From Stratiolaelaps scimitus (taxonomy: Eukaryota; Arthropoda; Arachnida; Mesostigmata; Laelapidae), in the NCBI GenBank assembly GCA_019614645.1, contig JABWDB010000004.1, positions 8,060,001-8,124,000 of the forward strand: 64,000 nt of DNA, written 5' to 3'. Below the pieces are notes generated by a model that saw nothing but the letters and a program-made list of their open reading frames with translations, ran no database searches and was not told the origin of the DNA. How positions within the stretch are numbered: the first letter of the stretch is position 1; every line of letters begins with the position of its first letter. The position numbers and the translations under genes are program-made. Positions 13,401 through 24,500 of this stretch are shown piece by piece.

Positions 13401-14473
13401 AAATACCCGATTAGATTGTATGCCGTCCGAGAGGGCACTATCTCGGACACGTCATCCCTCTTATCAGGAATCTGATTCAATGCTGATATAAGGTTCGTTG
13501 TTGTGGTTGTGTGTCTCGCCGAACGCGTCAATACATAGCAGATTCTCATGACTAAAAGCGTGATATAAGCATCTGCGATGGTGACGCAGGGTCAGCTCGG
13601 CCTTCGTCGTATCAACAACGTCTCGCTTGAATAGAATGTGGTGTGAAGTCGTCCGCCGATGACTGCCCCTGTCTCCACATTTGCCATGCATGGGGGGGGG
13701 TTCGACTCAAGCCCCCCCGCCCCCCAATAGCAGCAACAATAATGAACGATTTTACTGGATCAGTAAATGTGTTGTCTCTTGTTAAACCGATTGCGTGTTT
13801 GGAAGATACGTAACGTACAAAACAGTCACTGGAGATTCTCAGTATACTCATAACAACGACAACAAAGTCGACGGTGAAACTCCACAGAAAATAGTACACG
13901 GTATACCAGGATGTGTGAAGCCATGCAGTGACTGCGTACAGTGTCGAGGTCGAAGCTGAGCCTTGCCCCACCTGTTATTTTGCCGCATGCCTCGGCAATG
14001 TAGCAGACAAGCGCTACGGCATAATCAGCTCATCGTGAACTTTTTCCGTGACATTCAAAATAAACACTATAGTAAATTCGAGTTTGTTATTCCAACAATG
14101 CCAAGTTTGCACGTCATCTGCAAGGGCTGAAAGCAAGCCTTACAGCATACGCCTGTTAAAACCCTTGTCCGTGTCATAGAAAAAAAATTAAAACCCTTGA
14201 TACATGGCCAACTGTGTGTCAGATTCAAGTTACTTATAACGGAAACGAATTATTTCTATGCTGCGAGGCAATGAATCTGCTGCAGCAACCCCCCAAATTC
14301 ACGAAAACACTAACGGCCTTGAGCAACACTCTGTCGATTAGGATAAAGGGTCGCTTCCCGCGTAGGTAAAGAAAGCACTTACCATGAATTCGCCTCCTTG
14401 GCATGGCATACACCCGACTGACGAACGCGTTCAACATAATCACCAACACGAGTAGAATCCAAATTGAAGACAT
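7407..14473 (-). CDS. Secreted CUB-like domain protein
   Basis: Minus-strand exons in transcript order: 14473-14383, 11574-11392, 11153-10821, 10133-10008, 9736-9555, a tentative 21-base exon 9098-9078, 9045-8937, 7780-7730 and 7486-7407. Phases agree throughout, giving about 391 residues. Exon 1 is a signal peptide (MSSIWILLVLVIMLNAF). Exon 2 has a clip-like cysteine cluster ending DGFGVCC. Exon 3 has a Ser/Pro/Asp linker and the start of a CUB-like sandwich (EVCQIRLDFELL, then TGNNSGQH). Exon 4 ends the first half (SWKIGLQNIYC). Exon 5 has the family landmark APDGCTQY and ADKNLKTCTSF. The last exon ends GPLVLYM and RGIDVQYHL. This order is that of a widespread family of secreted arthropod CUB proteins of unknown function. 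The weakest parts are the micro-exon and the exon at 7780-7730, whose donor (GTCTAT) is poor and lies beside a SINE. Confidence 0.8.
7663..7729 (-). repeat. SINE fragment in a CUB-gene intron
   Basis: On the minus strand this matches the 3' half of the element at 32979-33163, including the block around TACCGTGGACGTTAAA and the GGAAAATT end. It begins directly at the donor of the 7780-7730 exon, so that splice site may be supplied by the repeat. Confidence 0.6.
8071..8110. repeat. 20-bp tandem duplication
   Basis: Two adjacent copies of CAAGACCCGARTGTGCGATG differ at one base. Both lie in an intron of the CUB-like gene. Confidence 0.9.
9198..9310 (-). repeat. Degenerate SINE copy in a CUB-gene intron
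   Basis: The reverse complement resembles the SINE at 32979-33163, most clearly around CCGAAAGCAGTATCGTG and the AACGTTGAATGTTGGCTGAGAG block. The tRNA-like head is badly decayed. Confidence 0.5.
12240..14382. other. First intron of the CUB-like gene, distal part
   Basis: Intronic sequence of the CUB-like gene. It has an (ATA)n run near 13257-13280, a GA run near 12985 and a poly-G/poly-C pair at 13692-13725. I see no other gene. Confidence 0.5.
13692..13725. repeat. G-run / C-run hairpin
   Basis: Nine G at 13692-13700, an 11-base loop, then C7 and C6 runs (13712-13718 and 13720-13725). The runs can pair as a G:C hairpin, and the G tract could also take part in a quadruplex. Confidence 0.7.
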
Positions 14474-16170
14474 CTTCCGACCGCTTCAACTACTTCAGCG
14501 GCGAAAGCGTTGGCTCGGATCGTGCAGCTGCGACCGTCTCTCACCTCGACCGACACCTCAACAGCCCGCCGTACGTCCGGTCAACAGTACCGCCTCCGAT
14601 AAGTGCATCCCTATGAGACGCCGGCCAGCGAATACAGTAGTTCGCTAACTCCAAACAGAGCCACCCGCGCCGGGCAACTTCTAGGGCAGAATCGCCTCCG
14701 TGCCATGCCTATTATGGGGCCGCTGTCCGTCCCGATTCGTCTCGAACCTCCTTTCCTGAGAGGCTCAGGTGTGAGCATCCCGTGTGTCCGTGTCTCTGTG
14801 TGTGTATCCGCCTCTTGAGGAAGTGGCATATCGCAGCATTGCCTAACGACCATCTAACCACTTCAGAAAGATTCCTTGCCCCTTGCTACCTTCGCACTCA
14901 CCGCCAACGAGTCAATCCCCTGGCTCAGCAGATCGACCACCAGGAGGCAGCAGTAACAGCAGTGGCCGCTTGCAGTCAGTAGAGGTACAGGCGGACGAGA
15001 CAAGCTGTCGTAGAGAGACGAACGAGCCTCTGTTGTATCAGAGTGGCCTATTGGACGCTCCATGGTCCGGCTGGCTACTCAATGAAACAAAAAAAAAACG
15101 CAACTCAACTTTGACATTTGACATCGCTCTCTGCTTTTGGTAACCCGCATCGACTCCGCGGATTGAACGAGCAACCTGCAAGGGTCTGTGACGACGCAGA
15201 CGACTTCCGATTATGATAAGGCCCCATAATGTGCAGGCCGTATTACTTGCATGGATCGCACCTGGGCGCATACTTATCTGACTCTCGCAAGATATATATA
15301 TATATATATGCGTAGGTGATCAATACTAATATGTGTTATGATGCCGACGATAGATGATGTATCTGACACTGAGGCACGTACGCAAGCCTATTTGGGTGAG
15401 TATGTAGATATCGACAGTAAGAGTATGCTCCTGACAGCACTAATCTGCGTTGGCAGATTTGCCAGATAGCGTTATATAGTCGTTTATCCCCTCCCTCCAT
15501 ATGTACACACACATATATATATATATATATATATGTGTGCGTGTGTGTCTATCATGTGGTAGATGTTATGCCAATGGTCAAGAGGCTCGCACACCAAAAC
15601 GAGGAGTGTGAAACTAGCGAACGTGGGGGTACCGTTACGACGGCTCGTTAAATATTATCACGAACGGGAGGCAGGGGACGGGGAGCTTGTGACAAGGGAT
15701 AAGACGCAATGTACAGGTATTGTCGATTACATTCTTGGGGGTGATCTTGAGAACGTTCCAGAGGAAGAGAAGCAATCGGCCGAGTAGCCGTTGTCGGTGT
15801 TGTAATAAGATAATAATAATCACACTGATAACTTGATTATGATCAGGAATCACGGGAATATCGGCAGTGTCTGCACACTCTCGCCACCAGCAGCCATTCA
15901 TCGTAGGTGGATTATTGGTATTTTTTTGAGGCTTAACAAAGGCTCCGAGTGCAGGAGCCTTCGTGAGTTGTTAGTGAAGTCGGAACACCGTGTTCGATTC
16001 ATCTCGGTATCTCTGAGGCGAGAGACATTGGTCCCCCGAGCAGGCATCTAGCTGCCTGAGCAGCGTGGTTGACATATTCAAATAACGCTCGTTGTATACA
16101 TCTAGCAGACGGCGACATTGTGCACGTTGTTTTATGATTGTCTAGACTCGCGTACAAACTAAAAATAATA

Positions 16171-16262
16171 GTTTTTCGAGCTGACCCTCAGTTGTTCCCC
16201 TGCCTGACATGCCTCAGCTCTTAACCTTCTTAGGTATTACTATGAGGACCTGTCGGGGCCAC
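16171..16262 (-). repeat. Dispersed repeat shared with 59585-59670
   Basis: The reverse complement of this segment matches 59585-59670 over about 85 bases, sharing CTCATAGTAATACCTAA, GGTTAAGAGCTGAGGC and CTGAGGGTCAGCT. The family is not recognised. Confidence 0.7.
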
Positions 16263-16334
16263 CTTTGCTTGATCTCTTCCATTCGTACCTAGCGAGAATC
16301 TTCAGATTAATAAAGATGATAAATAACTCCAAGG

Positions 16335-16400
16335 ATTCTACGCGTCTGACAGGATTTGAACCCGCGTACCTCGCGCACAAACTGCTGACAAGGAGCAGCT
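16335..16400 (-). repeat. tRNA-like remnant with a pol III B box
   Basis: On the minus strand, GCGGGTTCAAATCCTGTC has the form of a T-arm and B box, but the flanking bases do not give a paired acceptor stem. It is best read as a decayed tRNA-derived element rather than a working tRNA. Confidence 0.3.
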
Positions 16401-17056
16401 CACTAGGGGCATCGTTTCCCAACTACGATAGATATCTAGATTTCGTATTTAATTTTATAGAGAAAAGGAAGTCAGTTATATGTGGGGAGAGACCGCGTGT
16501 GTTGTTGTTACTACTACAAGGCAACCTTCAGATCAGTCAACTTCGCATTTTGCTCCTAGTTTCCACTAGAGGGTGAGTCGGAACCATTTAATTAATAACT
16601 GCACATAGTAGTAGATCGAATTCGACGGGTATAGACGAAATTCCACCGCACTGACGCCTTTGCATGCTTCCGCACTGGAGGGAAACGGCGCTCGCGAAGA
16701 CAGGAACGCAGGCCCCTCTGTCTGCGTTTACTTCGCAAGGTCTCTTCCGAGTGGGGTAAGCGGTCACGTTCAGCTTGTAATTTGTTCTTAAATAACTTTT
16801 TCGCCCTCGGTACCAGTTGAAATCCCCAGTGAGGTAGGTTACGTTACCACTCGTGCCGTGATGAAGGGTTCAGTCGCTTTCGACCGGGTACATTAAACCG
16901 AGGACTGACGTCTAAGTCGAATCAGTAGAGACGGGCATCGTTATACGTCGGTGTAAACGTCGCCTTACTTAAATCTTTCGATGAAAAACGCCACGCGTCA
17001 AGAATTGCATGCCTCATAGTGGGTGTCGTCGCCTAAGGCCTGAGTTCCTGCCTCGG

Positions 17057-17262
17057 GGTGATAGCCCCGTGGTAAAGTTAATTTTACGGCCTGGCTCTCA
17101 GACAACATCCAACGTCCACGGTAATGCTGTCGGCATTGCATCATGGCACGGACGACTTTGAATGCAAATGTGCGACGGTGGGGATCGAACCCATCCGTTT
17201 ACGCGTCTCCCTCGATTGCACGGCGCACGCGAGCCTCGCGGCGATGGTCTGCTGCTGCTGCT
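17057..17262 (-). repeat. tRNA-derived SINE copy
   Basis: On the minus strand this copy has GTGCGCCGTGCAAT, GGGAGACGCGTA, the B box GGGTTCGATCCCC, CACATTTGCATT and the 3' block ACCGTGGACGTTGGATG, ending GTAAAATTAACTTTA. These appear in the same order in the element at 32979-33163, which identifies them as one family. Confidence 0.75.
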
Positions 17263-20200
17263 GTTCAACACGTGTGGTCCCGTGTGACCTTGTGCGGCTT
17301 GCGAATTTACTTGCTGTCTAATTAACGAATTCAACTCGCGAATCCTGCGGCGAGAGACCTCGAGACATTTGGATCAACATGCCATATCATATTAGCATAT
17401 TCTCGAAATGCATTGAAAATTTTAACAAGTCTTCGTTATGTTTCATATAGTGAACGTACAAAAGACCACGAACAAAACAGCTAGGTCCAGCCTGGTGCAG
17501 TACAGCAAGTAACCATGCCCATAGCTACTGTCTCGTCACAACCGAGAAAGTGGTTCGCACGGACAATTCTAAGCTGTAGATCACCTCCGGACCATACGAG
17601 CCCTTTAGCAGCTGACTTCTCCCAGCTGTAGCGTCAATTTAAGCCCTTTTTGCTGGTTGATTATTGCTAACAGCCGCACTGGGCAGTGCCTATATCGAAG
17701 TCGATTTTTTAGGCAATTAATATTTTTGTAATATATATAATTACTCTTCGTGATGACACAAACTCGTGGGCTGCTCGTGGCGAACGCTCATTAACAATTC
17801 GGGAGTTTATGTAACACTGATTTTTTCCTCATTATGTTAGCACTGAGCTTTGCTTCACGATACTTGCGCATTAATTCTGCCGTCATTATTAAAGTATAAC
17901 GAGTACCTTGACATGCACGCTTCATGTCAAGATGGTGGCATATAATCATTGGGCCACGCAGTTATATGAAGGATGTCTTCGGCACCCTGCATAGAGCCTC
18001 AGTAAACAACATGAACGTCTATAAACGGGAGAAGACGCAACCTCCATGTTGGAAACACTTAGAGACTGGGGCAATGGAGCGTCCTTTAAGGGAGGTCTTA
18101 CGTTAGTGAATGTCATACCCTTCTTAATTATTAATACATGTTCACGAGGTACAATTCTTGTCTAAATTATGTGAATGATTATAAGAAATGTGCATAACTT
18201 CAAGCGTTCCCTCATAAACGGCTCTCGAGCACCTCCCTGATTATGTGCGGGACCTAATTTGTTATACATATTAAAAGCACTCCCTCAAATGAAATCAGCA
18301 CCCGCCTCGAACTCCCTACGGTCGTTGTAGTGGCTGTGCCCGCCGGTGTCGACAGCTAAATCCAGAGCGTCGCTGCGTAACGCCATTGACACAGCAGCAG
18401 CAGCAGACGACGACGGCAGCAGCAGCAGCAGCGGGATGGAGAAATTCTCCGCGCGTTGTTTCGCGCCACCAAATTCAAATGTGCCTATTGCTCTGCTCCG
18501 AGATCTCGTAGCGTTACGAACGCCACCCCGTGTTCGAGCGTCTATCGGGAGCTGGCCTCACCTCCGAACAGCCGGCCAGCCGGCCAGCCGCAGCTGCACC
18601 AGCAACATCAACACCAACAGCAGCAGCAGCAGTAGCAGCGGCGGCAGCGTAGAGCACAGTGCCGGCTCGGCTTGTCAGCAGCAGCCGCAGCAGCCGCAGC
18701 AGCAGCAGCTCTTGATCGCTAGCTGGCGGCTATCGAGGAGGACCAGCGGAACTGTGCGGCCAGCGGACGGAGACTATCTCTCGTTTGCCGACCGCCGCTT
18801 GCAGCCGTAGCCGCAGCAGCAGCCGCAGCCTCAGCAGCATAGGAGGGCACATCTCAAACCTAAGTAACAGATCGACTGCTGCAGTTTTACGCACACACGC
18901 CGCCGTGTGCTGGTGCCTCTGTGTGTAAGCAGGGAGCCGATAGCTAGGCCTGCCAAGCTTACCTTCGTGGGCGGCGAACGCATCTCGGGAGGCAAGTTCG
19001 CTTGCTAGCTAGCCAGCGAGCCAGCTAGTACCAATGCCAGCCCGGCGCCGGGTGCCCAATGCTGTGTGCTGCTCCACTGTTGTGCTGTACTGTACCAAAC
19101 AGGGGTCGCGGGCAGGCAAGCGATAGCTGTGCAAGCTTCATTCAGTGTGCAGCAGTGCGGCCGATTACTACAATTACTACTTGTGGCTAATTGCACCTAG
19201 GTGGCCGCGTGAGGGGCACGAAAGCCACTGCGTTTGTCGCTGGACGACTGAGTACGGCTGGCTATGCCGACCATCCCGCAGAGCACGAAGCAACGGCAGC
19301 TGCAGCATTCGATCCGCTGAATACAGATTAGGCTGACAGATCGACAAACAGACACGGGGCCAGCAGACGGGCGGACAGTCAATCTCGCACAGAAGGGGTG
19401 CAATCGAGAGTATATCGTCTCTCTATAACGTGCGAGGGCCAAAACAACGGTGGGCAAAGCGGTGAAAAAGAAAGGAGTCGACAACGTCACAGCGCCAGCA
19501 GAGGGTGCTGTGCTGTTATTGTGGGTGCATGTTGCTGTTGTGCTGTGTTCGTATCTCGGATGTTTTTTGTGCGAGTGAGACAGGGAGAGAGAGAGAGCGA
19601 GCAAGCGAGCGTGATTGGTGAGAACGAATAGCCACAGTGGTCGGTCGTGTGCCGACTTGGACGAGAACACAACAGATCGCCCCCTATTGTCGAATGATTG
19701 TAGTAACTCATTGGCCGCCTCCCCCGCCCCGCCTGCCTCATTCGCTCTGTCCTGGCTCTAGCTGCTAGTGCAGCTATTGTGTTACAATGCTGGCTGGAAC
19801 GGCTGGTCCAGTCGGCGACGTTTAGGACTGTTTGAAGTGAGCGTTTCAACGTTTGCGAAGCGTTTCCTTCGAATGGGAGAAGTGGCTGGTGGGGGAACGA
19901 GACACTCGCGGAGCCTCTCTTCCGTTCCAGCGTCGAGTAACGTAGCATAGCCTAGAGCTGATCCCGCTGGCTCTGTCGTCTACTGTGCTCTGTGTGTCGA
20001 TCAAGCTTTTGTGGCCACCTGCCAGAAGCCGCCGATAGCAGCAGCATCAACAAGATACTAACGCCAGAAGCGGTGACAGGAATCGTCGAAGGGGCTCTGA
20101 ACGCTGTTGCTTCGGCAGCTGCGGACGGTGAACGCATGAGTTTTGCGGCTGAACGGTGTGAACGTGACAGCGGCAAACGGGACGACGCGAGCTGTCTGAC

Positions 20201-21547
20201 TCGGATCAAGTTGAACTGAGAGCTAGGATCTGGGAGCTAGTGCAGCATATCGTACGCGTCCGGGTTAGTGCGGCTCCTGTGGCTTGGATACGGTTACCGC
20301 CACACTTAGTTGCGAGTACAACAGTAGTAGTAGTTATCCTGCTGTGCTTCAGCCGTGTCTCCAGAGCCTGAGCTAGTTCATGGTGTGGTTCGCCTGAGCT
20401 TGGGACACTGTGTAGCCACTCGAAGTGTGCGTGTGTTGAGTGGACGTGTCAATGTTCATGGGTTTCGAAGGTGGAGAAGAGAAGCTTGTGCCGGCGCAAG
20501 GTGCGTGATTTGCAAGAACTAAGTGATTGTATCTAGTATTTAGCGGGCAGTTTCGACAAGACGAGTGATCCAAGTAATTGACCCTGACCCGACTCGTCTT
20601 CTTCCGCTGTGTGCAACCTTTAAGCAGTCAAAAGGCTGTCGCATCGGGTACCAGCCGCGGGTGGAGTTGCCTCAACCTGTATGCCGATTATTCTCTGCTT
20701 CTGCGAGCCGCCTGTTCGGTGTATCAACAGTATCAGCCAGCATGTTCTATACTCAAGTGATCCCCAGTAGAAATACACAACAAGCCCACATGGTGTATCG
20801 AAGTCGTCCCTGCTCTTCCCGTCTAACTCCAAGCCGGCCCCAATCGGAGGCCTTTTAGACGAAGGTCCTTCTCAGTAGTATGAGTGTGTATTGAATGCAG
20901 CAGCTGACGAACAGACCACCACCGAGTGTATGTAGTTATGCCAGAACAGAAGGGTGGGTCCTCGCCGAGGGGGAAGGCCCTGATCCCAGAGAAGAAGCCG
21001 ACTCCAACAAAGACGCAGGCCAATTCTCTTCTCTAGAGTACGAAGATTAGAATTCATCAACAACATTCATCATCATCATCGCCATCAGCATAGCCGCCGC
21101 CACCGTCGCCACCGACGACGACGACGACGACCATTGCATCTGCAATCTCAAAAACAAAGCAAAAAAATAATAATAACAATAAGAACAACAATAACAACAA
21201 CAAGAGCGAGAGGAAACACAACCACCAGCCAGCTCGATGCAAGCCCGCTCTTGATAGCAGCGCCAGGAGTCTGTCATTCCGTCAGTCAGTTAGTCGGCCT
21301 AGATGACTTGTGCGTAACTATGCAAACGTTAATCGAAGGAGCTCGTCAAAACGAGTCAATTGCCTACTGAACTTCGTGTCGTGTGTGTGTGCTATCCGCC
21401 GTCGAAAGATCATCGGCCTCACGAAGACACAAGGACTAACCCATCACCGGCATTATCGACATCATCAGTAGCAACTAGCATTGCCCACAACAACAACAAC
21501 AGCAACAACGACGACTATCGCAACGACTGCTGCAACTTCTGCTAATC
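17263..21547. other. Upstream region of the PARP-like gene, with a GC/CAG-rich part
   Basis: From about 18340 to 21640 the sequence turns GC-rich and full of CAG/GCA/CAA triplets (for example 18395-18430, 18615-18640, 18675-18710 and 21485-21520). This leads directly into the ATG of the PARP-like gene. It probably holds promoter and 5' UTR. Frames here owe their length to triplet runs and lack good starts, so none is called a gene. Confidence 0.5.
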
Positions 21548-24500
21548 ATGGAGAAGAACAGCAAGAGTGGTGCTGTCAGCCAACAGCCTGGTGCAGCCGC
21601 CGGTACCAGCAGCAATGCGACGGGAGCAGCGAAGCAGCAGGTGCGTCGCTTGTGATGACTTTCTTGTGTTCGATACATTTGTTTCCTGTGTTGAAATTTG
21701 ATTTTGCAGCGTCCAATCAACTCCTCTGGCGGATGGGCGGCGGAGGGAGGTTGGACATGGCTCAGGGTGGTGTGTCGCGAGATGGGTCTCTGTGTTTTTG
21801 TTTAGCTCTCTCGCTCTTGCTGTGTCTGCATCTCATCTATCTCGAGATGCGAGTGTCGTTGTGTCCTTAGCAGTAAACGGGTGTGTGCCTTTTGCTCAGG
21901 ACGTCAACAAACAACTAGAAGAGACTGCACTGCACAGCTATCCTGAGAGGGCTTTTGTTTTTGGTGGGATTTTACCGTAACTCGGGACTATAACTGTGTG
22001 TATGAAAACTACATAAGATCGCCGCACGAAACTAGACATTGCATTACTGTTGATTCCGAGCGATTACATAAGATACAGACTACATAGCTGTGACGGGTCG
22101 ATTGTTCGCAACGTCAGGGTGGGGTGAGCGGCCTTCCAAATTGAGAAAGCGCTATGCATGTCGAGCGTGTGCGTAAAATCCAGACGCCTATGGAAGCAGT
22201 CGCCTGTCTAGCTATTTGAATGAATGGGCCACTGGCACAGGGTATTCACCCCGGCTGCTAGAAAGGTTAACAGGCGAGCGTGGCCGCACTGTCCGGGGTC
22301 CACGCAACCTACGGAGCATCTAAGCGCTACAGGCGGGAATCAACTGGGCGGCCGCGGGGGCGATAGCAGCCACTAACAGTTCACGAATTTCGTCTTCGCG
22401 AGCTTTGATGCCTGAGGTCATGGCAGTCTCATCGCTGGTTATTAACTACGGTTGATATGAGCCTGCGGCGACCCGTGGGACTGGGAGCGAATGAGGGACA
22501 GGTTCAGGCAATTCCTATTGGAAGATCCATGGAGACTCTATGGAAGAGATTGGTGGATGGCGATATCATGAGACTTTTTTGTTGTCCACTTTTTCGTTTT
22601 CAGTATTCAATATATTTGCACTGTACTGAAGTGGATCAATTGCTTTTTTCACAAGTTTGATCTGGGGTTGTCTGTCGTTTTGGTAGCCATAAACGACGAT
22701 GGGGTTTCCGCATGGCTCGCAGAGGCCGGGCGTATTCTACGTTCTATTTTACTCGACATTAGAATTCAGTGCTGCGATTCTTAGTATGACTGCAATACAA
22801 TGTAAGTGCGAACACATCGCACAGTGACGATCCTCTGGTACAGCAGGATAAGGGAGGGAAAAATCCTCTTGTCCAATGATCCTGGCCCTCAGTCGACGAA
22901 TCTCCAAGGTGCAGAGAGATGCAGAGAGGCCAATTTAGGGCTGCTGCTGCTTCAACAACCCAAACGAATCGTAGGACAGCGGTATAATGCTCCCATTTCA
23001 TTCTCGATCTGCTCATCCTCCGTCGGTATCATATTGACCGATACAGCAACTAAGTCGTTAAGGTATACCAATGCAATTGACGAGGAGTGGGCGTCTTCAT
23101 TTGCTATTCGTCCCGTTAGTTTCAACCACAGAGACAGTGATTCATTCGGTGAATAAAAGCGCTCCGTCTATATATATATATATATAACGAAGCATGTAGC
23201 TCGCTAAAGTGTGTAGCTGCTACCAACCGAATATGCTATATGCATCAATATTCACTGTAGTGAGTGGAAATAAACAACGTTGATACACAGAGCATTGTTA
23301 ATAGACGTAGTTAGCAGCTGTGTCGAGTCCCTGGTTTAGTTTTATGAACATTTTTAACATGTTACGTGTTTCCCTGCTGGCTAGAATCTCAGGCATATTG
23401 AGGCAAAACCCACCCTAACTAGTTCTGTTAACAAGTACTCTATCCTAGTTAACTAGTATTCTAAGTGTATCAGTCGAGAGTTCTGTGAGTATTCGGCCTG
23501 CCTAAAATGCCTACACCTGTTGAGTTGACACATGTCATCCCTCTGATGTACTCTCAAAATTGGCTTGTTTCCTGATGCCAGCATTACAGTTACGAGATTC
23601 TGCGCACAAAAATTGTCTTAATAAAATCTGCTTCCGAAGCTTTTGGTGTAAATGCGGATGCATTTGCTTTGAAAGCATTTGGCGACTAACAAAAATGATC
23701 AAATGAAAAACGTTATGGTCATTTGAGCAACTAGAAAAGTGCTGAAGTCTGAGCTAGCACATCTGACGTTCGACCGAACGAGTAAAAGCCTTATGTGGAT
23801 AGAGGTAGGCCATGATTCGTGTGATGAGGCGACAGAGGCAATGGGTGAGGTATGGTGAATTGCGAATCAATGATTGTGCTCGAGGAGTCGTTCGTTTCGT
23901 GGGCCCATCCAGTTGGGCCTGCAAATGTGCTCCATAATAAATTTGTCCTGAGGACGATACTTGACAATCTTCACTGACACCCTAACCCGCCCCTGAAGGG
24001 ACATTTGTGTTGAATCTGACCACGGCGAAGAGGAACGAGCATACCACGCGGCGAAATTAAATAGCCACTTAAATGCATTGTCTACATTTTTTCTCATACA
24101 TATAGCAAATCTACTAATGAACCCATTTGTTTTGTAATGTGCCCCTTCGCAGGCTCAACAGCATAACAGCCTTGAAGCACTTCTGTCATCCACTGGCAGC
24201 AGCAGTAGCAGCGGCAGCGGCAGCGGCAGCGGTAGTGGGAGCGGGAGCGGGAGCGGGAGCGGAAGTACCTGTACCACTACCAGTGGCACCACCACCACGA
24301 GCAGCAGCAGCAGCAGCAGTAGCAGCAGCAACAAAAGCACGAAGAAACTCAACAACGGGACCGCGACCCCTGCGGCGGCGGCGGCGGCGGCGGCAGCAGC
24401 AGCAACTTCGTCCAACGCTGCAGGAGCTACCGGCTCGAAGGCCAGCAACAATGGCGATCCGCCTAAAACGTCACCTGTTGGGGATGTGAGCAAGGAGAAG

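Larger units (their letters stand above)
14474..17056. other. Spacer between divergent CUB-like and PARP-like genes
   Basis: Should hold the promoter of the CUB-like gene at its left edge. It also has TA tracts at about 15293-15310 and 15512-15534 and repeat sequence near 16171-16262. I see no convincing protein gene. Confidence 0.45.

Noticed and set aside
15563..15787. A 74-residue frame with many charged residues
   Set aside because: No family match, no splice partners and flanked by microsatellites.
16335..16400. A tRNA gene on the minus strand
   Set aside because: The T-arm is recognisable but no acceptor stem pairs with it, so it is kept only as a tRNA-like remnant.
18346..18810. A 154-residue open frame rich in Gln and Ser
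   Set aside because: It opens with GTG, owes its length to CAG runs, has no family resemblance and no good splice sites.
20452..20500. Alternative first coding exon for the PARP-like gene (MFMGFEGGEE, donor GTGCGT)
   Set aside because: Its phase does not fit the exon at 24153: joining gives an early stop.
24155..24493. Long minus-strand frame of poly-Leu/Val/Pro
   Set aside because: It is the antisense of the triplet-rich exon 2 of the PARP-like gene.
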